Below are positions 57,266-64,000 of a stretch of DNA of 64,000 bases, piece after piece. Origin of the DNA: Phoronis australis (taxonomy: Eukaryota > Phoronida > Phoronidae). The DNA lies in NCBI GenBank assembly GCA_002633005.1, contig NMRA01000086.1:676433-740432 (forward strand), given 5' to 3'. The translations under genes were made by a program, and so were the position numbers. Each line of letters begins with the position of its first letter. Within the stretch, counting starts at the first letter, position 1. Below the pieces are notes generated by a model that was given only the letters and a program-made list of their open reading frames with translations, did no database searches and was not told the DNA's origin.

Positions 57266-59029
57266 CACTCAAATTAGACTGAGCATGAGGAGGAAAGTCT
57301 CGGGTTAGAGAGTACTTTCACTTCCCTGATGCGTATGCACATGCTCTGAAGCACAAAATGTCTGCGTGAGACTCCATGCGTGCAGTCGCAGGGTCATTGT
57401 TTACTTTGGTTGTGTGTAGTGGCGAAACAGACTGATTAATGCGGCCAGGCGCTGCCTTGCAGTCACAGGGCCCCACGTGTTTTGTTGGTATGAAACGCAA
57501 TATGTTGAAGTAATTGGTTTTCGGGGAAACACGTTTTGCGGGTGAATTGTTCTGTACTTGCATCAGACGCTCTTGATGTATTACATGGAAAGAACAGCAA
57601 CACTGGTGAAGTTAAAATGCATGTACTTATTTAACTAGTGTAGAACTTGCCTGGATAATAATCTTATTGTTGAATTGGCACTTTGTATGCACCTGTCAGA
57701 CACAAAGGACTCTTATTGGCCGCCAATACCTGCAGCTACAGAATTGCCCTAATGACCTAGTGTCTGCAGATTGGTCAGTGAAGGGGCCGCACAAATGTAT
57801 TCAACAACGTAAGATTTTGAAGTGAACACCCTGGCAACTCTTTATTTTATTTATTTCAAGTTTTCAAGGCCATAGGCCCTTAAATACATTTTCTAACTAA
57901 ATAAAAATGCTACAGACATGGTTACAAACATTTCTTTATACATTGTTTATCTTGCTGTAGTTGGGTAGCACGTTTTTTTGACATGACACTTATTGTTGTT
58001 GACTATCCTTATTCCATTCTGTTCGTATCCTCGGAACAAAGTTCATCATTCAACAGAACATTGGTAAAGTAACTGACCAAGCGACATGGTTAAACAAGAC
58101 GCACAATATTTTGAAACCTACGTATTTCATTTTCAAGTGGAAATAAAATGAGGCAGTACTACCCCCCCCCTTCACAGAGCAAAAGCTAGTAGCACACACA
58201 GTGGGACACGGCAGGTGTGAAATACTTCAAGGAATGACAAATGGTGGGGTAACTTTGATGATCTCTTGCAAAGCTAAGAGTCCTCATGTTAATTGGGTAC
58301 TGGGCTTGACACGTGGCTGTTATCGCAACTCACGCCTTCCACTGTTGCCATGCCCTTTGATTTGCATCTCTCACTTATTGCATGATTTAGCCTCGCAAAC
58401 AAAACAACGGGAAAGGACTCCAGTACTGCATTGCTCACAGTGCATCAGTCGAACAAAGGATTTAAGCTCGACCCTCATAAGATAAAAGATGAGAGTCCAG
58501 TCTAAACCACTGTGCTATACTCAACTAGTCTCTCTGCATTATACACTCGGAAATGTCCTTTGAAAATGTAGCTGCTGTATGTGGACTACTTTGTGCCAGT
58601 TAATCTTGTTACTTTGTACTTTAATGCCTTGTCTTCATCTACACAGTGGAGACATGTTAATTACAACAAGTACATGATGTCCAGCATTGGGCTTTAAAAC
58701 CAATCTAGTTTCATCCTTACAATGTTGTGACATGTGCCACTAGAATATTAATGAGGTAGAAAAAGACAGTAAACAGATTCTTAATTACCCTGTACTTTCT
58801 GCTGCCATTATCACAGGGTAATGGGCTTGTGTGCTTCCCTAAAATTAATGTTCATAACTGGAAAAACAGTGCATCATTTTGGTTGTATTAAACATCAGTG
58901 CTTTCATTTGTTGCCTATCGTTGACTTTCGGGAAGAAGTTCACTTATGTGAATCTATTCACAGCTGTTGACCCCATTTTTTCTATGCACTGACCTTTCTA
59001 TGCTCCTGTGTGTGGTGTATATGCCCTTA
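57266..59029. other. Non-coding, no gene seen
   Basis: Includes a poly-C run near 58162 and a degraded tRNA-like stretch listed separately. Short ORFs have no domain. Confidence 0.3.
58460..58532 (-). pseudogene. tRNA-derived relic (SINE head or tRNA pseudogene)
   Basis: The minus strand reads TATAGCACAGTGGTTTAGAC, a good polymerase III A-box. About 45 bases on is a decayed B-box (GGGTCGAGCTTAAATCC against GGTTCGANTCC). The stem pairing is poor, so it is not a functional tRNA. Confidence 0.4.
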
Positions 59030-59483
59030 CATACTAACTTCGACGCATCGGGGAGTTGCGGTCAATATGAACGGTAAACTTCGGTCCTGGATCAAAGTTA
59101 ACGTCGCCAGTTAACTTCACAGTAAACAGATGAATTTAACAGCAGACTGTTGATGCAGTGGTGCAGTATGAATGGTCAGCTTCGGTCCCACCGAAGTTAT
59201 CGCCAGGGGTCACTGTTATTGTCTACAATTAAAGGGCTAATAGTTACTTACATTTTGCTCAAATAATAACCAGTCGAATTGTTCTCAAATTGTCTCATGA
59301 AAACAATCTTAGCATGCACGCAATGCATCAGCGCTACCTTGTGAAAACAACAGCTTCACCTACCGTTTACTTCGATGTCCGTTAACTACCGAAGCCGGTA
59401 TGAACGGTTCAGTTAACTTCGCAGTTTACGTCGACACTTCACTCAGACTGGAGTTAAGTGATTATGAAAAGGCCTTGTGTGGG
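59030..59483 (+). mobile_element. R6 element, copy 2
   Basis: Matches 19253-20074 at both ends and in 'caggggtcactgttattg' and 'taccgtttacttcgatgt'. It is about half the length, missing the middle. 'atgaacggt' words repeat near both ends. It has no coding frame. Confidence 0.62.
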
Positions 59484-59870
59484 TGCATATTGCCCTTCTC
59501 TTTATTCAGCGTCCATCAGACACTATGTACAGCTTTATTCCCTGAAACAAGTAGGCCCCTATGAACATGATGGCAGGTTGTGATGATTTTTAGGTAGATC
59601 CGAGAATCGCTAGGCATTTGCGCTAGTAGCCATTTATTTTTTATGTTGCGTCTTTAAATCTACCAAGTACCATTTTGATTTTTAAGAAATTAGTATAATA
59701 GATCTCCATTTAGGAGATGATCCCATCTTCCGAATTTTGGACGGATTCAACATATTCTGCAGCCCCTGGTAGTCAATTTCATTATTTTCATTTTTGTCAT
59801 CGAACTTGATGTCTGTCAAACCAGTCAAAGGGTCAGTTTGAAACTTGTCAGTTGTGTTCCATATACATGA
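59484..59870 (+). repeat. R1 diverged copy
   Basis: 'ttttggacggattcaacatattctgca', broken here to its parts 'ttggacggattcaac' and 'atattctgcagcccctgg', together with 'gtcaaaccagtcaaagg' and 'gtttgaaacttgtc', follows R1 order. The cores are decayed. Confidence 0.5.
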
Positions 59871-61288
59871 GCCCAGGGTTTCGTGTTCAGTATGCATACA
59901 GGTGTAGTAGAAAACTAGGTCGAGGAAACAATGTATATTGTACTCTATGGGAATCTGTCAATAAAACGAAGATTTCTCTTCAAATAGGGAGTACGTTGCT
60001 AAAACAGCAGTTGATATTAAATTTATGCCATCATTACATGACTAGTGCGGGAGGGGGTTTAGATACAGAAATGTGCAGATTATTCCCAAGGTTGGTTTTT
60101 ATCTCAAAGAGCTCGGTTTAGGTGGTCAACCAATGCTAGGGTGATTTGCAACAGCAGTAATTTGCAATTGATTACCATAACTTAATGGCTTGTTTTTTCT
60201 TTGTATCAGGGGTCTAATTGCCAGTATGGGGTGAAAACAAGACTGGCCATGCAAGTTAGTAGATTAATACTAAAATCATTGGCATTTAAAATTCCCTCCA
60301 AATTCAAGCACAGGTGTGATAATGCTGCATATTTTCAGAATGGCATACGGTAATAACAACCTTTTCACAATCTAGTCGATATCTTTTGTACGATATAGGT
60401 TTAAACAGGTCTCAGTCTTAGACGAGAAGCACACGCTAATTGGTTTGTGAATTAGCTCATTATCCTACTTGTGCGCAAACAATGGTGAAGTCATTTGGAT
60501 GAACGAATTAAATGGTAAGCGCCGATTGCTGAGTTCTCAACAATTTTGTTTTATAAACACCTGTGCTAGGCTTACGGTCGCGGCCTGATTTTTGAATTTC
60601 CCTATTTAAGCAGCATAGCCTGGGTGTTGACCTGTGCTAGTGCAGGAATATATGGCGGACACATAAAAATTCTTTTTGTTTCATTCCTCAACAAAAATTA
60701 GCATCAAGAAAGTTCTATGTAGTCTGTCTTGTATAGTTGTGATAAAGCCGGACACTTGATAACATTTCCATCATCTGTAATATTGCAGTTACCATTTTCA
60801 CTGTTAATTTTGTACGAAATAGGCGAAGAATTACAGTATTGGTGACACTAGTATGATGTAACGTGTCTAGATTGTGAGAAACAGTTGATGCCTGTCATTT
60901 AGTGAAGAAAACTGGATCTCTAAATGTCACGTTAGATCAGACTATTAACGTGTTAGCTGTTTCATATTTTCCAAGCAACTGGAAGTTGGTTATTGGATGT
61001 ATTTTTGTGTTGTTTCAGTTACTGGCATTCTCCAGGACTGCCTTGTTCAAGTGCCGTGGTGCACTGGAAATGTTGTTCATTTTTGTTGTGTTAAAACTAG
61101 AAAAATGTTTTTTTGTCAGAAGTGTACTATGAGTCTTGTGGTTTATTAGAATCAGGGATCTTTGCATTGCAACGAAAATGCGCCTTCGTATACTGGAGAA
61201 TTTCCATTGTAATGTGAGGTGAGTTTAGAGTGCTCGTGGTCGACCATGTTTCATGTGTTGTAATTCCTATGTCTTTTGATTCCACCAG
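59871..61288. other. Sequence upstream of the zinc-finger exon, no exon seen
   Basis: No supportable exon or element end. It is probably the end of the large intron. The pyrimidine-rich stretch 'gtcttttgattccaccag' at 61271-61288 is the splice acceptor of the next exon. Confidence 0.4.
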
Positions 61289-61585
61289 ACTTGAGGAACT
61301 ACCCGCCCATCACACCCCTTTCATCGCCCTCCGCTATGGTCTACTATTCTGACAGTCGGTCACCCGTCATGGGAGACAACGCCGGACGCTCCCTCATGAC
61401 CACTCCCGTCTCGTCGCCCGAGGCACTTGGCAGTCCCCCTACAGCAACAATGATGGCAATGTCGATAAAGAAGCGTAAGGGCAGCGGAGTGGCTGGTAAG
61501 AGTATTGAGGAGGAGCTGTGCACTATTTGTGGTGACAGAGCGTCAGGCTACCACTATAATGCTCTGAGCTGTGAAGGATGCAAGG
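61289..61585 (+). CDS. NR1H-type nuclear receptor exon: A/B end and first zinc finger
   Basis: A 297-base internal exon between a clear acceptor (ttgattccaccag) and a consensus donor (G/GTAAGT from 61586). It is phase 1 on both sides, encoding about 98 residues. The first ~70 ([16 protein letters not shown].. to ..KKRKGSG) are a proline/serine-rich A/B region with a basic KKRK. Then [19 protein letters not shown] and EGCKG give the first C4 zinc finger, with all four cysteines and the P-box CEGCKG that reads AGGTCA-type half-sites. [11 protein letters not shown] is characteristic of EcR and FXR, with LXR close by, so this is an NR1H ligand-activated receptor that would work in the nucleus with RXR. 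The intron inside the CKG/FF glycine is a conserved site in the family. Partial: the second finger and ligand domain lie beyond 64000. Which NR1H member it is cannot be decided from this exon. Confidence 0.93.
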
Positions 61586-61611
61586 GTAAGTGACATGTTG
61601 GCTATGTTCAA

Positions 61612-61800
61612 AATTGACCTATCGCCAGGATTTTGAGGGACGGCTTAACTGACCATTTAGAATGCAGCATTATTGACACACCTTCGTTTGCAAGCCGCCA
61701 TTTTACCGGACAAACAAAACGTTGCTGGGTAAAACTTATTGTTTGTTAGTCGACATTACGCAAGAGGGCGGAGCTTGCGATAGGTCAGTTGACGTGCAGT
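61612..61800 (+). mobile_element. R3 MITE, copy 2, beside the receptor exon
   Basis: Aligns end to end with the copy at 2734-2913. The left end AATTGACCTATCGCCAGG and the inverted right end AACTGACCTATCGCAAGC are inverted repeats. It begins 27 bases into the intron that follows the zinc-finger exon, very close to the donor. It has no coding frame. Confidence 0.72.
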
Positions 61801-62489
61801 CGTGTCATGCGTGTTCATGTGTCAAGCATTTTCATATCTCTTCACATGCATAAGATTCTTTAATGTTTAAGTCATCTTTACATACGAGAAATCTTGTGGG
61901 ATGTGTTCACACACAACACGTTTTCATGTGTGAGGCATGTTGACATGTTTGAATTCTTCTCTTGGGAAATGTGTTTCCACTGGGGATTAGTTCTTGTGTG
62001 AATAGATGTGTGTTCACCAGGTGGGTGTGTCAAGTACGGCCAGTTTCAGTTCAACAGTTTTGAACATGTGCTCATGCATAGAATGTTGCCAAGCACGGCA
62101 TATTTTCTCACCCTAATACATTGATAAATAGATATATGAGGTTTTCTTGCTTAATTCTTCACTTATTGGTGCATATTATGGCGAGTAAGTTGCCACGTTT
62201 TCTGAATGGAAGTTATCATAGTGAAAATTCACATTCTTGTGTCTATTTCTTCCATCTGTCCTGTGTTCTTCAAACTTCTGCCAAAACTATTGCACCCTTC
62301 ATGATTTAACGCTGGTGCGAAGGTTCGTCATCGAGGCTACACTTAATGACTTCAAGTTCAAATGGGTTTAGTGCAAACAATGTCTATTCTTTTCTTGAAA
62401 TAATTCAGCAAATTCATTTACAAATTTTCAAAACAAGGTATTAGATTCAGTTGCTATGGTTTTGCCTGTCTTCACATCCCACTGTTGGA
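61801..62489 (+). other. Intron sequence, rich in CATGTGT-type words
   Basis: Within the intron after the zinc-finger exon. From 61800 to about 62070 many variants of 'ttcatgtgt', 'ttcacatg' and 'catgttgacatg' occur, an old low-complexity tract. No second zinc-finger exon is seen. Confidence 0.4.
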
Positions 62490-62522
62490 GCTTTGCCAAT
62501 ATTGTATTGTGCTCCATATGTA
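62490..62522 (+). repeat. 41 bp minisatellite, left remnant
   Basis: 'gctttgccaatattgtattg' then 'tgctccatatgta' is one partial unit of the array that continues at 63510. The two parts were separated by the element 62523-63509. Confidence 0.85.
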
Positions 62523-63509
62523 CAGTGGCGGATCTAGGATATCACAAGGGGGGCCCAACATTTTGTCTGTAAGCATTTGCGCCAACCACGATTGTAGATG
62601 CGCATAGCACCAAATGGGGGGAGGTCGGCAAACCCCCCCTCCCGCCCAGGTAATTTTTCTGTTTTTCCTCTAAAAATCAAGCCTTTTCCTAGATTCCTGA
62701 AGTATTATCCAGGATAAAAGGCAAGAAAAAATAACGGAGAATGTTTCAAACACGGAAAACTGCAAATATGACAGACTCGAACTCACGACCTGGCTCAGTC
62801 AGAGCGCACGTGCTTTACCACTACACCACCAAGATTTAACTCCTAATTTGATAGTAAGAGACCTACTTGTTTATGGTCCACAGAGTTTGCGCGCGAAACC
62901 TACTTTTTTTCGTAATGCTTATTACACGTTTTATATTTTGTACAATCGGTTCGTAACAAATTTGTTGTGTTTTAACTAATCTTCAATTGTCCAAAAGACC
63001 AAGTCCATTTTTCGTGTTGGCAATAATGACGGGATTGCTTTGGAAATCGTCTAAGTTAAGGTTTGACAAAGAGAGAATTATGAGTTTCTGAGTGTTTCAC
63101 TAAGGCTTCGATTAAAATTCACATCTTACCAGCAGCTTCTGTTTTTTTTATCGTCACTCAGGTTCCATTTTCTTTAAAAATTGAAGTAATTTTCTTCATT
63201 GCACAGTGGAGCAGACGACGGAAACGGAGTCGTAGTGCGCAGCGCCACTGCCGGTCGCCTGGGTTATCGCGAGAGAGCCTATACTTAGCCATAGTTCCGT
63301 TACGATTGCGCTGTGTTCTGAATTTGACTCTTGAAATTGGATCTGAGGCCCCAACAATAAAACTGCACACATTTAAATCTTGTTTCATTTGCATAATTTT
63401 AATTACTGGAGTTAATTAATTAACTCAACATTTCCCTACGCTCTTCCTGTTTTACTTTTTTGCGGCAGCCAAAGGGGGGGGCGGCCCCCCCCCCCTAAAT
63501 CCGCCTATG
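62523..63509. mobile_element. hAT-like element (CAGTGGCGG ends) inserted in a minisatellite
   Basis: A 987 bp insertion. The left end is CAGTGGCGGATCTAGGA and the inverted right end CATAGGCGGATTTAGG, with G-run and C-run stretches just inside. ATGTA on each side (62518-62522, 63510-63514) is the target duplication. Joining the flanks restores a normal minisatellite unit. CAGTGGCGGAT is a common start of hAT elements in many animals. It has no transposase frame and contains a tRNA-like sequence at 62770-62832. Confidence 0.85.
62770..62832 (-). pseudogene. tRNA-like sequence inside the hAT-like element
   Basis: The minus strand reads GGTGTAGTGGTAAAGCACGT, a good A-box, then about 30 bases on GTGAGTTCGAGTCTG, a good B-box (GTTCGAGTC). 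The stems are incomplete. It is likely a tRNA-derived SINE head or pseudogene captured by, or inserted in, the transposon. Confidence 0.5.
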
Positions 63510-63735
63510 ATGTATGGGTGGCCACCACGCAATATTGTATTGTGCTCCACATGTATGGGTGACCGCATCACAATATTGTATTGTGCTCCATATGTATGGG
63601 TGGCCGCATCACAATATTGTATTGTGCTCCATATGTATGGGTGGCCGCATCACAATATTGTATTGTGCTCCATATGTATGGGTGACCGCATCACAATATT
63701 GTATTGTGCTCCATATGTATGGGTGGCCACCACAA
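63510..63735 (+). repeat. 41 bp minisatellite, about 5.5 units
   Basis: The unit starts at 63510, 63551, 63592, 63633, 63674 and 63715, exactly 41 bp apart. Each is built on 'atgtatgggtgg', 'ccgcatcacaatattg' and 'tattgtgctccat'. Units alternate between 'ggtgg' and 'ggtga' types. No stop codon occurs in two frames, which makes two overlapping ORFs of 78-79 codons that are not genes. Confidence 0.95.
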
Positions 63736-64000
63736 GCACTGTTTAAGTGAAATTCAAATTAAATACTAAAGAGGCCTTTAACTTTATGAGATGCATTGTT
63801 GTACTTGCTGAACATTTTCGTAATTTTTTAGATGTGAGTGAAATTTGTTTTATGCACGTCATTTGTCTCTGTTTATAGGCGGTTAAAGCTGCACTTGCTT
63901 TTCATTGTCTGCTTAATTTTCATGTATACATTTATGAAGGAAATGTAGAGGTAACGATAAATTAATAAGCAATGAATTTGTCTTTTCTTAAGACTGAACT
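63736..64000 (+). other. Intron sequence to the window end
   Basis: There is no exon or element end. It is presumably still in the intron after the first zinc-finger exon. Confidence 0.35.

Larger units (their letters stand above)
40652..61288 (+). other. Inferred intron 1 of the receptor gene (~20.6 kb)
   Basis: The interval between the candidate start exon and the zinc-finger exon. It is filled with R7, R4, R8, R5, R6 and R1 repeats and several DNA transposons. It also has one perfect DR1 (42985-42997) and one perfect IR1 (52530-52542). Its status as an intron depends on the 40446-40651 exon being real. Confidence 0.4.

Noticed and set aside
56948-57282. Two repetitive ORFs rich in HTTFT and FPMWTF
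   Set aside because: They are products of the 41 bp degenerate minisatellite. Different frames give similar peptides and no splice or start context supports a gene.
58460-58532. Functional tRNA gene
   Set aside because: The A-box is good but the B-box and stems are decayed. I kept it only as a tRNA-derived relic.
61276-61288. Start of the receptor at the TTG or codons before 61289
   Set aside because: The bases 61271-61288 form a splice acceptor, and codons upstream of it (IPPD) are intron read-through.
63507-63750. Two overlapping plus-strand ORFs of 78-79 codons
   Set aside because: They read the same 41 bp minisatellite in two frames. The unit length is not a multiple of three, so the peptide simply cycles through all frames.

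Overview
This 64 kb window is animal genomic DNA: AT-rich, gene-poor and packed with repeats. It shows no bacterial-style coding density or operons, and the six-frame ORFs are short and mostly fall inside repeats. The one clear piece of a conserved gene is a single exon at 61289-61585 (+). It encodes the end of an N-terminal A/B region and the first zinc finger of a nuclear receptor of the NR1H type (the EcR/FXR/LXR group). It is bounded by good splice sites and is phase 1 at both ends. The receptor, three-base-perfect TTAGGG-type repeats, tRNA-derived relics, many cut-and-paste DNA transposons and scattered N bases in poly-C runs suggest a Sanger-era assembly of a marine invertebrate, perhaps a hemichordate or cephalochordate. 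The species is an inference; the sequence does not settle it.

A candidate 5' exon for the receptor lies at 40446-40651 (+). It begins after a strong acceptor, carries ATG at 40606 and ends in a phase-1 GTGAGT donor that joins in frame to the 61289 exon. If this is right, intron 1 is about 20.6 kb. It contains a perfect DR1 (42985) and a perfect IR1 (52530), the classical sites bound by nuclear receptors. The second zinc-finger exon is not seen and should lie beyond 64000.

The rest is mobile-element stratigraphy. (1) Family R1 (180-450, 9135-10412, 22240-29370 in several copies, 33955-34150, 53780-55270, 59460-59870) is a ~1.3 kb non-coding repeat. It carries a ladder of about eight CTCF-core-like motifs at ~146 bp spacing. 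(2) Family R7 (eight copies) is a long non-coding repeat; one copy has expanded an internal ATT tract into a microsatellite. (3) TTAA-flanked Kolobok-like elements occur at 7624-8130, 20771-21541 (a fold-back carrying a THAP zinc-finger start) and 25849-26887 (with transposase relics). (4) hAT-like elements with CAGG/CAGT termini occur at 18517-19009, 24370-25693, 38566-39256, 41241-41633 and 62523-63509, each with an intact target-site duplication of 5, 6 or 8 bp. (5) Other inverted-repeat elements lie at 2734-2913, 61612-61800, 7135-7579, 14201-15555, 52993-53518 and 54203-55093. Insertions into one another give relative ages: R1 is older than the 24370, 25849 and 54203 elements, and R5 is older than R6.

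Long stretches, mainly 1300-2730, 4650-7130, 31500-33950, 34150-40240, 41640-44560, 48900-51000, 57280-59030 and 59870-61288, contain no gene I can support and are best read as intergenic or intronic sequence.
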